Of a stretch of 64,000 bases of DNA, positions 8,047-17,900 are shown piece by piece. The notes below the pieces were generated by a model. The model made no database searches, had not been told where the DNA came from, and saw only the letters and a program-made list of their open reading frames with translations. Position numbers and translations under genes: made by a program. The number at the start of each line of letters is the position of its first letter. Position 1 is the stretch's first letter. Source of the stretch: CAIXSC01 sp046349915 (GTDB lineage: Bacteria > Planctomycetota > Planctomycetia > Pirellulales > Pirellulaceae); the NCBI GenBank assembly GCA_046349915.1, contig JAXMBL010000003.1, positions 1,612,001 to 1,676,000 of the forward strand, given 5' to 3'.

Positions 8047-9132
8047 ATGAAGATCCGAATGTGGCACTGGATTGCCTGTGCAGTCGTGGCGTTGTCCACG
8101 GGCTGTGCTGGCCTCAAAGAGTACAACTTGCCGCCCGCCCAGCAGTTGCTGGAACCTGGGCCCGGCGTAGGTGGGCCAGGACCGGGAGTTATCCCGCCCA
8201 TGGCTGGGCCAATAGCGCCCGTGGTGGGCATGGGAGGTATGGGAGGGATGGCGCCGGCGACGGAGCCAACCGCCCAGGTGCTCTTCCACAAGCCTGATGG
8301 CATGCAAGTCCGCTGGGATGTGGGAGGCGTGGGACAGTTCGATTCCACGCCCTTGGTCGTGCCGGGTCGGCAGAACTTCCCGCAAGGGGGCATCTACCGC
8401 TTGAAGATCACCAACATCGGCGGCCGTGAAGGCGTCGAACTCTACCCGACGCTCGAGGTTGGCCCTTCGACTCCTCGGAGCGAAGCGTTCCTCGCCCACA
8501 ATGCCATCCCGATTCAGTTCACGGAAGAGGATTTCGACCAAGTCCTCACCGGCAATTTCGTGACGAAAGTGATCTACTTGCCCGATCCGGAATTCCAGGA
8601 GTTGGCCCTGGCCGGCGTCGAGACTCTTGTCAGCACTCGACTTGATCCTGGCACCGATCCCATTGTGGAAGCAGATCGCCGAGGCACGATCCTCGCCGTG
8701 ATCCGACTCGGCAACAAGGACATCGAGTTGCCTGGCTCGAATGACGATGCGTTGCGGTTAATGTCGTGCGCCCCGGCTGGCTACAACGGTCAGATGTTCG
8801 GACCGGGAGGAGCGCCGGCGGGTCTTCCTAATTATGTGTCGGGCGTCACCATGCCCCAGTACGGGATGCCCATGAGCGGTACTCCCATCGGATTGCCTGG
8901 CCCGCCGCACATCCCGCTCGGTGCACCCGCTGGCTTGCAGAAGCACGTCATGCGGAACCATACGCATGTCTACATGCCGCCGCCGACCCATAAGGTCAAG
9001 CTGCATGTGAAGCAGCAGCCTGGATTCAGCTATCCAGCGCCGCCGTCTCGAGCCTACATCCGCGAGCAGTCGATCCATGCGACGCAGATGAACGGTATTC
9101 CTCGCTACCAGACGCACGAACACGTGCCCTAA
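8047..9132 (+). CDS. envelope lipoprotein, paralogue of the next gene
   Basis: A 361-residue lipoprotein: a short charged start, a hydrophobic core and the lipobox L-S-T-G-C near residue 20. A Pro/Gly/Met-rich low-complexity linker follows (about 35-75), then a compact domain of about 130 residues. That domain contains Y-R-L-K-I, E-L-Y-P-T-L-E-V, I-P-I-Q-F-T-E-E-D and G-N-F-V-T-K-V-I-Y-L-P-D-P. The same motifs occur in the same order in the product of 9246-10064, so the two are diverged paralogues. The C-terminus is rich in Pro, His and Met. GGGGGGAG precedes the ATG. No known family is assigned; it probably sits in the outer membrane or periplasm and leads a three-gene operon. Confidence 0.7.
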   Translation: MKIRMWHWIACAVVALSTGCAGLKEYNLPPAQQLLEPGPGVGGPGPGVIPPMAGPIAPVVGMGGMGGMAPATEPTAQVLFHKPDGMQVRWDVGGVGQFDSTPLVVPGRQNFPQGGIYRLKITNIGGREGVELYPTLEVGPSTPRSEAFLAHNAIPIQFTEEDFDQVLTGNFVTKVIYLPDPEFQELALAGVETLVSTRLDPGTDPIVEADRRGTILAVIRLGNKDIELPGSNDDALRLMSCAPAGYNGQMFGPGGAPAGLPNYVSGVTMPQYGMPMSGTPIGLPGPPHIPLGAPAGLQKHVMRNHTHVYMPPPTHKVKLHVKQQPGFSYPAPPSRAYIREQSIHATQMNGIPRYQTHEHVP

Positions 9133-9162
9133 CGGTTCGGCGGACTCCTCTCTCCCCACTGT

Positions 9163-9188
9163 CCCTCCCGGTCGCTCGACCGGGAGGG
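9163..9188 (+). other. strong intercistronic hairpin
   Basis: An 11-bp perfect stem (9163-9173 with 9178-9188) around the tetraloop GCTC lies between the two paralogous envelope genes. No T run follows, so it is more likely an mRNA stability or attenuation element than a full terminator. Confidence 0.6.
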
Positions 9189-9245
9189 GTGGTCCGGCCT
9201 TCGTGACGCCGCGAGGCGGTATCTTTCTCCGTTAGGGTCATCGCC

Positions 9246-10064
9246 ATGCGTCAGTTCACTCGTTTCTCTCGCCGCCGCTGGTCGCTGCCACTCGCGTGGT
9301 GCGCGGCTATCGCTTGCCAGTTGGTCGCCGCAAGTTTGTTGCTCGCTCAACAAGGGCCCATTCATTACTTCCACTCGGGCAATTTACCGCCCGGAGTCGT
9401 CGGACAGGGGCAAGCGATGCGAGGCGGACCGACGCCTGGCTACTTTCAGCCCGTGGAGGTCCGCGGTCCCCAGGGCACTTTGATCTCCGCAGCCGTGAAT
9501 GGCGAATTCACGGAAGGAAAGTCCGAGTCTTTGCTCACCGGTATGCTGATCGGCCAAGTCTATCGCTTCAAAGTGGCTCGCATTCCAGGTTTTGAAACGG
9601 ATGAAGTGTATCCCACCGTGGAAGTGGTCAGCCGACTGCACCCGCCGCCGGGACAAGCTCTGCGCTTTCCCATTCCGATTGAACTGACGCAGCAAGAAAT
9701 CGAACTCGCCATCACGGGCCGCTTTGTGACCCGCGTGATTTACCTGGAAGATCCTTATCGAGCCTTGCCGGTCAAGCAAGAACCGCAGGACCCACAGCGC
9801 TACTTCGAAGCGCCGCCCGCGGGCGATGCGCTGCGAATCGCGGATGAACTGGGGAGACCCATGGCGATCCTGCGCATGGGGTCGCGGATTCCCGATCCTC
9901 AGCGTGAGACCACGAATCTGGGATTTGGTTACGGTCACCCGCCGCTCCTGCTTTTTGAACGCCCTGCTCCACTGCAACGCAACGCCGGCCTCGAACCCCC
10001 CTACACCGGAACCCCACGTGGACAACTCGCGGTCCCGCCGCGCCGAGTCCCCCTGCGCCAATGA
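9246..10064 (+). CDS. secreted envelope protein, paralogue of the preceding lipoprotein
   Basis: A 272-residue protein with an Arg-rich start and a hydrophobic signal segment (about 14-34) ending in A-S-L-L-L-A-Q-Q, a plausible signal peptidase I site; there is no lipobox. The mature part carries Y-R-F-K-V, E-V-Y-P-T-V-E-V, F-P-I-P-I-E-L-T-Q-Q-E and G-R-F-V-T-R-V-I-Y-L-E-D-P, parallel to the preceding gene's product. The C-terminal 60 residues are Pro-rich. The shared domain alternates strands and may be a beta sandwich; its function is unknown. Its stop overlaps the next gene's ATG as ATGA, so those two are translationally coupled. Confidence 0.7.
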   Translation: MRQFTRFSRRRWSLPLAWCAAIACQLVAASLLLAQQGPIHYFHSGNLPPGVVGQGQAMRGGPTPGYFQPVEVRGPQGTLISAAVNGEFTEGKSESLLTGMLIGQVYRFKVARIPGFETDEVYPTVEVVSRLHPPPGQALRFPIPIELTQQEIELAITGRFVTRVIYLEDPYRALPVKQEPQDPQRYFEAPPAGDALRIADELGRPMAILRMGSRIPDPQRETTNLGFGYGHPPLLLFERPAPLQRNAGLEPPYTGTPRGQLAVPPRRVPLRQ

Positions 10065-11440
10065 AGATCACACTCTGTCGCACCTTCACTCGCTGGCTGG
10101 CGCTCAGTGGCGCCGCCTGCTTGCTGCTGACTCTGCCAGCGTGCCGAACGATGGCGCCCAGTGCTCCGTCCGTTGCGGTTTCTCCTCGCTCATCCCCCAA
10201 GGAAGCGACGGGATCGCGGGTCGACGTTGCTGCTGCTGTACCGCGGACTGAATCGCCGCCGAGTTTGCCGGCGGTTGAAGAACTTGCTGACGCCGCTCCC
10301 GTCGTTAACTCCGATGGGGAAGAAGTGCGTCCGGTCTCTTACGATCCCCCAACGTTGCCGCCGCAGGCGTTTGGCGGCGCCGCGGGACCGGCGACCGGTC
10401 ATTTCGGCGACCTCGTCGGGGATTGCCCGCCCGGAGGGTATCCCCACAGCCTGAATGCCTGCCCGCCTGGTATGGGCGAAGAGGGGATGGATCACGGCTA
10501 TTGGCAACCCGATGGACTGCATGGGCCTTGGCCTTACGACGAGTACATCTTTGATGGCGGCGACCGCGATGTACCCGTGAAAGTGGATGGCGATTGGACC
10601 GTCCGCGGTATTGATCAAGAAGACACGATCGCCCACTACGACACATTGCAAGGGCGCCGTGAAGTGACGCCAAGCAATCGAGTGCCAATTTACGCGCCTC
10701 GCTTTGCATCCGTGCGCAAGGTCTACGGGCTGGAACTCCACGAGGGCCACGAAAGACTTGCGGGTGTTGAGAATCCGGTGCGGCTGAACAGTCAAGAAGC
10801 GAATCGAATCGTAACCTCGGCAGTGCAACAGACGCCGCCGGTCCTGGAGCACAACTTCCGCAGCACCGTCGCCTTACGCGACCAGACCCGCGGCATCGGC
10901 GTCGAAAACCTGCAACTCCTCCAAGGCTTCAGCGACTTTTTCTTGCCCTACGAGGACTTCCGAGTTATTCGTCGCGGACAGTTCGACGCCACCGAAAGGG
11001 CTCGCCTGTCGCAACGAGTCGCTGCGGCAATCGTGTGGACTCGCGACCAGTCCGTCCAAGTCGTGATCGAGGGGGCGCCCGCCTACGAGGCCAAGGGAAC
11101 CAATCGAGCGGCCGAAACAACTCAGTACGAGTTGCCTCCGGGCAAGCCGCGACTTCGCATCATCAAGGTTGCTTCCAAGTCGGAAGCTCAGCCTGGCGAA
11201 GAGATCGACTTTACTCTTCGGTTCGACAATGTCGGCGATCAACGCATCTCCAACGTGACGATTATCGATAGCCTGACAACGCGTCTAGAATACGTCGACG
11301 ACTCAGCTCAGTGTGATCGAAAGGCCAAGTTTGGCACGCAAGGAAACGAGGCTGAGTCGCTGCTCTTGCGGTGGGAGATCGCCGAGCCGCTGGATGTCGG
11401 CCAAGGTGGCATCATCCGCTTCAAGTGCAAAGTCCGCTAA
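10061..11440 (+). CDS. DUF11-domain lipoprotein
   Basis: A 459-residue lipoprotein with a hydrophobic signal and the lipobox L-T-L-P-A-C near residue 27. Residues about 30-150 are Pro/Ala-rich and disordered, ending in G-x-C-P-P-G-x-Y-P and N-A-C-P-P-G-M segments. The middle (about 165-340) contains R-D-V-P-V-K-V-D-G-D-W and other conserved-looking blocks of no recognised family. The last 95 residues are a DUF11-like immunoglobulin-type repeat: P-G-E-E-I-D-F-T-L-R-F-D-N-V-G-D, then V-T-I-I-D-S-L-T-x-R-L-E-Y, as found in large planctomycete surface proteins. The ATG overlaps the preceding stop. It probably works with the two upstream envelope proteins. Confidence 0.75.
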   Translation: MKITLCRTFTRWLALSGAACLLLTLPACRTMAPSAPSVAVSPRSSPKEATGSRVDVAAAVPRTESPPSLPAVEELADAAPVVNSDGEEVRPVSYDPPTLPPQAFGGAAGPATGHFGDLVGDCPPGGYPHSLNACPPGMGEEGMDHGYWQPDGLHGPWPYDEYIFDGGDRDVPVKVDGDWTVRGIDQEDTIAHYDTLQGRREVTPSNRVPIYAPRFASVRKVYGLELHEGHERLAGVENPVRLNSQEANRIVTSAVQQTPPVLEHNFRSTVALRDQTRGIGVENLQLLQGFSDFFLPYEDFRVIRRGQFDATERARLSQRVAAAIVWTRDQSVQVVIEGAPAYEAKGTNRAAETTQYELPPGKPRLRIIKVASKSEAQPGEEIDFTLRFDNVGDQRISNVTIIDSLTTRLEYVDDSAQCDRKAKFGTQGNEAESLLLRWEIAEPLDVGQGGIIRFKCKVR

Positions 11441-12541
11441 TCATCCTGCTCGCGCGTTAGTCAGCGGAGCAGGACTGGGGAGAGTGCGAATAGCGTCGAG
11501 CACTTGCGAGACGCTCAACTCGCGCAGGCACGCTTGATGGACAAGCGGACATTGCTTCTTGTTGCAAGGTCGGCACGGAAGGTCGCGATACAGCCAACGC
11601 TCGACGGGACTATAGTTGACGCTCCAGGCCGGATCGGTTGGGCCAAACATGGTCACCGTTGGAATCGTGAACGCCGCGGCGATGTGCCGCGGACCACTAT
11701 CCGTGGTGACCAGGGCGTGACTTCGACAGATCACGGCTTTCGAGACACCCAGGCTGAGGTCTTGGTCGGCCATCGAAACGACCCGCGGATGCCCTACCCT
11801 TTGCTCAATCGCCGCGACATCCGCTCGCTCCTTGGGACCGCAAAGAAGTAGGACGGAGGTCGTCGAGTCCGTGACGAGTTCTCGGCACAACTGCTCGACG
11901 CTCTCCTGGGGCCAAACTCGCGCGGGTGAAGTCGCCGAACCGATATTCACTGCGACCACGCGCTGTCCCGTAAGTCCCAATTCCTGCCACGCGCGTTCCG
12001 CGCCAGATTCGTCGCCAGGTAAAGTGGCCAGCTGCAACTGACGGTTGGAGATATCGCAGCCTGCCGCTTGGGCGAGTGTCAGGTACTGATCGACCGCCGA
12101 CCAAGGTCGTAATCGCCAACCATTTCGCGGCGCTGCCGGTCGGTTGTTGAGCAAGAACGCTCGTAAATTCCTCGAGTAACCGATTCGCTCCCTCGCCCCG
12201 CTCCGCCATGCCGCCCAGGCGCTGTGAAACGAATTGGTGAGCGTAATCGCCATGTTGGGGCGAAGGGCTTGCAGCACGGGAATCAGGCCCTTACTGCGAA
12301 GTTCTGGCTTGTTGCTATGGCGATCCCAAAGCAACTGCTCGTCTAGCCAATGAGTGCCAGCGAGCACTTGGGCTACGTAGGGACGCATCACCCCGATAAT
12401 GCGAGTCGGCGCGGGGAATCGGTGACGCAAGGTCCGGAGCGTGGGCGTCGCCATGATCACGTCTCCCACCCAATTCGGGAGGAAAACGCAAATCGTGGCT
12501 GGATCGCTTCTGCTCGATGAGTGAGTTACTGATCTAACCAT
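11441..12541 (-). CDS. waaF: GT9-family glycosyltransferase (heptosyltransferase II-like)
   Basis: This 366-residue protein matches the ADP-heptose:LPS heptosyltransferase family. The first strand ends in the loop L-P-N-W-V-G-D-V-I-M-A-T-P-T-L-R, where the Asp is the proposed base. Mid-protein V-N-I-G-S-A-T-S-P-A-R-V-W-P is the donor-binding segment, and V-T-T-D-S-G-P-R-H-I-A-A-A is the C-terminal family signature. The Cys cluster C-R-P-C-N-K-K-Q-C-P near the end is common in WaaF. It adds heptose to the lipid A core at the inner face of the cytoplasmic membrane; exact acceptor specificity is inferred. ATG 12541 starts right before the first strand; a longer frame upstream has no family resemblance. 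The stop abuts the end of the convergent operon at 11440. Confidence 0.85.
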   Translation of the reverse strand: MVRSVTHSSSRSDPATICVFLPNWVGDVIMATPTLRTLRHRFPAPTRIIGVMRPYVAQVLAGTHWLDEQLLWDRHSNKPELRSKGLIPVLQALRPNMAITLTNSFHSAWAAWRSGARERIGYSRNLRAFLLNNRPAAPRNGWRLRPWSAVDQYLTLAQAAGCDISNRQLQLATLPGDESGAERAWQELGLTGQRVVAVNIGSATSPARVWPQESVEQLCRELVTDSTTSVLLLCGPKERADVAAIEQRVGHPRVVSMADQDLSLGVSKAVICRSHALVTTDSGPRHIAAAFTIPTVTMFGPTDPAWSVNYSPVERWLYRDLPCRPCNKKQCPLVHQACLRELSVSQVLDAIRTLPSPAPLTNARAG

Positions 12542-12790
12542 AGGGAAACGTGGTATCCCAAAATCGAGCCAATTCGACAAGATCGAATCGCGCCTATCCC
12601 AATCTTGGGAGGCCTCTCGCATTTCCCCGGAACAGATGAGTCCAGTTATACTCGCATCATCGCGAACGGCGATTGCCGGATACGCGAGCCATTTTCTTTC
12701 ATTATCAGGTGTTCTTACATGGTCGAATTCACCTCGCATACGGCGGGTTTTCCCTCCCGCCCGCCACAGCCACCCAATACCGAAGGTGGC

Positions 12791-14986
12791 ATGCTCTCCG
12801 TCCTCTGCATGCTCTCCGGCCCCCGAGTCCATTCCCGCAAGCATGGTGACAGTGGGCTCTGGGGACGATTCTTCCTGGCGGCGGCCTTCGTCGCCTGCTT
12901 CCTCGGGGGAGTCTCGGGGGCTGCCACTTGGGTTCTCGGAGCGAATGCTGACGACGTTGGCGCGAATTCGGGCGATCGCCTGTTGGCCGATTACTTTCGC
13001 CTAAAGACCCACGAGATTGAGAAGAGCAGCATGTCGGATATTCGCCAGTGGTCGGATTGGGAAGCGAAACGCGGCGAGTACCGACGACAATTGCAGGAAA
13101 TGTTGGGACTGGATCCGTTGCCTGAACGCACCCCGCTTCGCGCTACGATCAACCAAGTGGTTGAACGCGAGGGAATCGTGGTCGAGAGTCTCCATTTCCA
13201 ATCACGGCCAGGTCTCTATGTGACGGCCAATCTCTACCGCCCCCAAGACCTTAAGGGAAAGGCGCCAGCGATTCTCTACGTGTGTGGCCACGGAGGAGTA
13301 AAGAAAGATGGAGTCAGTTACGGCAACAAGACGCACTATCAACATCATGGCGTCTGGTTCGCCCGTCATGGCTACGTGTGCCTCATCATCGACTCATTGC
13401 AGCTCGGAGAGATCGAAGCGACTCACCACGGAACGCATCACTTCGGCATGTGGTGGTGGCTGAGTCGAGGCTATACGCCCGCGGGCGTTGAAGCGTGGAA
13501 CTGTATTCGGTCGCTCGACTATCTTCAGTCTCGCCCGGAAGTGGATGGGCAGAAACTAGGAGTGACCGGAAGGAGTGGAGGCGGCGCCTACAGTTGGTGG
13601 ATCGCAGCGCTCGATGATCGCATTCGAGTGGCAGTTCCCGTGGCTGGCATCACCGATCTCCGCAATCACGTCGTGGATGGAAAAGTCGCGGGGCACTGTG
13701 ATTGCATGTTCATGGTGAATACGTACCGCTGGGATTATCCTCAAGTTGCGGCATTGGTCGCGCCTCGTCCCTTGCTCTTGTCCAATACGGATCGCGACCC
13801 CATCTTTCCGCTTGATGGCGTTGTTCGCACCTATGAAAGGACTCGTGCGATTTATGAACTGGATCGCAAAGCGACGCAACTCGGTCTCAACATTACCGCT
13901 GGCCCGCATAAGGACACTCAAGAATTACAGGTGCATGCGCTGCGTTGGTTCGACGAACATCTCAAGCAAACGCCTCGACTAATTCGCGAGCCCGCCGAGC
14001 CGCTGTTTCAGATTGCTGATTTGCGAGTTTTCACGGAACGTCCCGGCGATCAGTTGAACACGACGATTCACGAGTCTTTCGTACCGCTCGCCTCCCCTCC
14101 CCTGCCTCGAGACGCGGAACATTGGCGTGCGATGAACAGTGACTGGAGACAGGCACTGAGTGAGCGAGTTTTTCGGGGGTGGCCCAAGAACCCCGGTTCA
14201 CTTGATCTGCATCCTGTGTGGGACAAAACAAGTAACGGAGTGCGGTTGCAAGCGTTCGACTTCTGGAGTGAGCAACCTTATCGACTGCGCCTCTACATCG
14301 CGGGCAGAGCCGATCTGAAGAAAGCGGATCTCGTGACATTAAACGTCATGGATGACGCGGGTTGGCGCGAGTTCTTGGCGGCCTATCAGGGGGATTTCGG
14401 CGAGTGTCTCGCGGAACACCACGCCGGGAAAGAGAAACCCACGCCAGATAAGGCAGCGGCGGAAGCCAATCGAAAGATGTTCGCGACTTTTCCCTGGTTG
14501 ATGGCCTACGTGGCGCCCCGCGGAGTCGGACCAACTTCGTTCGACGATCGTCCCAGAGAGCGAACTCATCTACTCCGACGGTTCTACTTGCTGGGGGAGA
14601 CGCTCGAGTCGTCGCAAGTTTGGGATGTGCGGCGAGCGATCCAGGCCTTACGCTCGACGCCCTGGGCGAGTACGCCTGTCTGGTTACAAAGCGCCGACGC
14701 CATGGCTGGCGTCGCTTTGTACGCCTCGCTATTCGAGCCCGATATCACGAGGCTGGATTTGCATCGACTGCCAAGCTCGCATCGCGCTGGTCCTCCTCTG
14801 TTGAACGTGATGCGATTTCTCGATACGCCTCAAGCTTTGGCGCTGGCTGCCGAACACTCCCGAGTCGTCGTGTATCAAGATCGTCCCGAAGAACACTGGG
14901 AGTATGTTCGCGAAACGGTCCAGCGTCTCGATTGGAACAAGAAACAACTGCAATTCCGTCCCGTCGTGCTGGGAGGTGCTCCATGA
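12791..14986 (+). CDS. exported acetylxylan-esterase-like alpha/beta hydrolase
   Basis: A large secreted hydrolase, 731 residues from ATG 12791. A hydrophobic signal segment lies near residues 26-45. The catalytic domain has the AXE1/dienelactone-like order: L-Y-V-C-G-H-G-G oxyanion strand, the nucleophile elbow G-R-S-G-G-G (Ser about 262), a following Asp in N-T-D-R-D-P and a His in G-P-H-K-D. Such enzymes remove acetyl or methyl-glucuronoyl groups from plant or algal polysaccharides. The C-terminal 280 residues look like a second, weaker hydrolase-like half. An alternative ATG at 12719 has a better-spaced AGGTG but gives a long N-region. The stop overlaps the kinase start (ATGA), so hydrolase and kinase are translationally coupled. 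Confidence 0.75.
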   Translation: MLSVLCMLSGPRVHSRKHGDSGLWGRFFLAAAFVACFLGGVSGAATWVLGANADDVGANSGDRLLADYFRLKTHEIEKSSMSDIRQWSDWEAKRGEYRRQLQEMLGLDPLPERTPLRATINQVVEREGIVVESLHFQSRPGLYVTANLYRPQDLKGKAPAILYVCGHGGVKKDGVSYGNKTHYQHHGVWFARHGYVCLIIDSLQLGEIEATHHGTHHFGMWWWLSRGYTPAGVEAWNCIRSLDYLQSRPEVDGQKLGVTGRSGGGAYSWWIAALDDRIRVAVPVAGITDLRNHVVDGKVAGHCDCMFMVNTYRWDYPQVAALVAPRPLLLSNTDRDPIFPLDGVVRTYERTRAIYELDRKATQLGLNITAGPHKDTQELQVHALRWFDEHLKQTPRLIREPAEPLFQIADLRVFTERPGDQLNTTIHESFVPLASPPLPRDAEHWRAMNSDWRQALSERVFRGWPKNPGSLDLHPVWDKTSNGVRLQAFDFWSEQPYRLRLYIAGRADLKKADLVTLNVMDDAGWREFLAAYQGDFGECLAEHHAGKEKPTPDKAAAEANRKMFATFPWLMAYVAPRGVGPTSFDDRPRERTHLLRRFYLLGETLESSQVWDVRRAIQALRSTPWASTPVWLQSADAMAGVALYASLFEPDITRLDLHRLPSSHRAGPPLLNVMRFLDTPQALALAAEHSRVVVYQDRPEEHWEYVRETVQRLDWNKKQLQFRPVVLGGAP

Positions 14987-17900
14987 AGATCTCGTGTCCC
15001 GCCTGCCAACACCGCTTGGGATTGAACGACCCCAAGCCGGGAAAGTACCAACCGAAGTGTCCGAAATGCGGGGAACGCTTCCTGCTGCTGATTCCCGCGA
15101 ATGTTGGCGAGGAGCCGACTGTCGAGCGCCTTGCGACCGCCGCGAATGCGACGCTGGCCAATGCAACGCTGGCGTCTCCCCCCACCGCGTCGGCGGAAGC
15201 AACGCTTGCAGGTCCCATGGCATCCTCGACGACTCCACCCACGAGCACGAAGACGTCGACCGTCGGAGCGGGGGCTACGGGCTCTCCCGTCGATCCACTG
15301 GCGACCACGGTCGATAGTCTGGCCTCGACGGTGCGTTCACCCTCCCCTGCTCCAACGTCCGCCCCTGCTCCAGCGCCGTCAACTCCACCCTCGCGGCCAA
15401 CCATCCCGACTCAGGGGCCCTCGACTTCGCCGAAACCAGCGACTGCCGAGCAAACGCTCGCCTTTAACGCTGCGCAGAATGCCGACGCGACCTTAGCGCA
15501 TGCACCGCCGTCGACTTCTCCGTCAGCGCCAGTCACGTCCTCCACGACAGTCCATGGCGTGGCGCGTGCCAGCGACTCAGCGAAGACGATGGCCGCCGAG
15601 GTTGAGCAAACACTGGCGCATTCCACCGTCAATGAATCGGGAGGTTTTGCACCTCAGGCCGCGCCGCGCGTTGCATCCGCGGCGGCGACGCAACATGACG
15701 CCACGGTGATGCATGGGCCTGCCGCCGCGACGGCCGTTGATCCGCAGGGACCCACGGGCGCCGCGCAGCGTCAATTGCCCGAGAATATTGGCGGGTATCG
15801 GATTTTGAAGGAGTTGGGGCACGGAGCGATGGGGGATGTCTACCTGGCTCGGCAGGTGTCGCTCGATCGCGATGTCGCTTTGAAAACGATTCGCTCGCAA
15901 TGGGCGAAGAATCCAGCGTTTATCGCCAGATTTACTCGCGAGGCGTATGCCGCCGCGCAATTGACTCACCATAACATTGTGCAGATTTACGATTTGGGGG
16001 TCGATGGAGAGTTTCACTTCTTTAGCATGGAGTTTGTGCGTGGCGAGGCGCTCGATCAGATCGTGAAACGCGAAGGGCCCTTGCCGCCCCGAGTCGCCGC
16101 GGGCTACGTCCTGCAAGCTGCTCGTGGTTTGCTCTTCGCACACCAAGTGGGAATGGTGCATCGCGACATCAAGCCCGCGAATCTGATGCTCAACGACCAA
16201 GGGTTGATCAAGGTGGCCGACATGGGACTCGTCAAGGTTCCCTTGGCGGGGAATGAACGAGTGCCGGCGGTCGACTCCTCGGGTTCAACTGGTTCGATGA
16301 GCGGAGGCTCTCCGTCTCGTTCCGCCATGATCCAGAGTTCGTTGAGCGCGACCTTGACGCACTTTGCCGTGGGAACTCCAGCGTACATGCCTCCCGAACA
16401 GGCCGACGACGCTTCGTCGGTGGACCATCGGGCGGACATTTACTCGCTGGGGTGCACGCTCTATGCGTTATTGGCCGGCCGTTCGCCCTTCGAGGGCGGC
16501 TCGATTATGGAGATCCTGGATAAACATCGTACTCAGCCCATCGCCTTGCCGCCCGAGATTGCGCGGAAGACGCCCGCGGAGTTGATCGCGCTGGCGGAGA
16601 GAATGACGGCGAAGCGACCTGAAGATCGATATCCCGATCTACAACAGGTGATCGATACGCTTGATCGGTTTTTGAACGGGGGCTCTACCTCCGAGTCGAA
16701 GCCCTTTCGTCCCGAGGACTCCGATGAATTAGAACAGGGTTTCAAGGAATTCAATTCGGCGTCGGGGAAGTGGCTGCGACGAGCGGCCACATTCGGTGGG
16801 ATCGGCATTCCGTTGGCATTGGCTCTCGTCGCCTTGCCGTTCAGCCTTCGCTTCTCGCTCGGCGTGCTCCTGACGTTGGCGACTGGCGCCGTGGCCTATA
16901 CGGTGATCGCGGGAGTTCGCGACCGCACCTATTTGTTCGGACGCATAAGACAATGGATCGGTTCTCTGCGGTGGGTGGATTGGTTGAGTTTCGGTGTGGG
17001 CTGTCTCCTCCTTTCGCTCTTGTTGCTATTGGTCATGGGGGTCGCTGGAACGCTGGCGATCGTGCTGGTTGCGGTGGCCGCGGCGTTCGCCATCCATGAA
17101 GTAGGCGATCGCCGGTTAGCTCGGCAACGGATCGAAGCGATTGCCAGGCTGGAACGACTGCTGAAGCACCGTCGGCTTGCGGGGGTCGATGAAACGGCCT
17201 TGCGACAATTTGTCGCCAGTCATGCCGGAACTGACTGGGAGGAGGGATTCGAGCAACTGTTTGGTTACGAGGCGTTGATCAGCGCGCGTGATGCTTGGGG
17301 GAAGGATGCCCAGGGGCGAAGTCGCCCACGTTTTAGACCTTGGCGCGAGCCGATCGTGCGTTGGTTTGATGCTCGCGTTCAAGCAGCTCGTGACGCGCGT
17401 CAACGAAAGACTTTGGCTCGAGTTGAAACCCAGCAACTGGTATCCGCGGGGATGACGCCCGCGGCGGCAAGGCAGCAAGCGGCCGCCATGGCCGACGGTC
17501 TCGTGCAGCAGGCGGCGGCCGCTCGCGCCGCCGATGCGGAAGGTCAAACGCGAGTGCTTGATCCCCGCGAGCTGGCCGAACTCAAACGCCGTCGCGTGAA
17601 GGAGATGCTGGCCGCCGCTCGATCGGGCGCCACAAAGGAGCAAGCGTCGCCTCAATCCTCTTTGGCATCGCTGGTGTTCTGGCCGATTCAGGTTCTGCTG
17701 GGAGCACGTCTGCGATTTCTCGTCGGCTGCTTCTTGCTCGCTGGTTGCTTGGCATGGGCTAACCAGAACGGTCTTTTGTCCCGCTCGGGGCTGGATCAGG
17801 CAAAGGCGGCTGCGCAGGCGGCGAAGTCGGGGAGGATGCTCTCCGTTCTTGAGTTCGCATTCCCCACGGAGCCGAATGCGTTGGCGTGGCCCCTGGTGGG

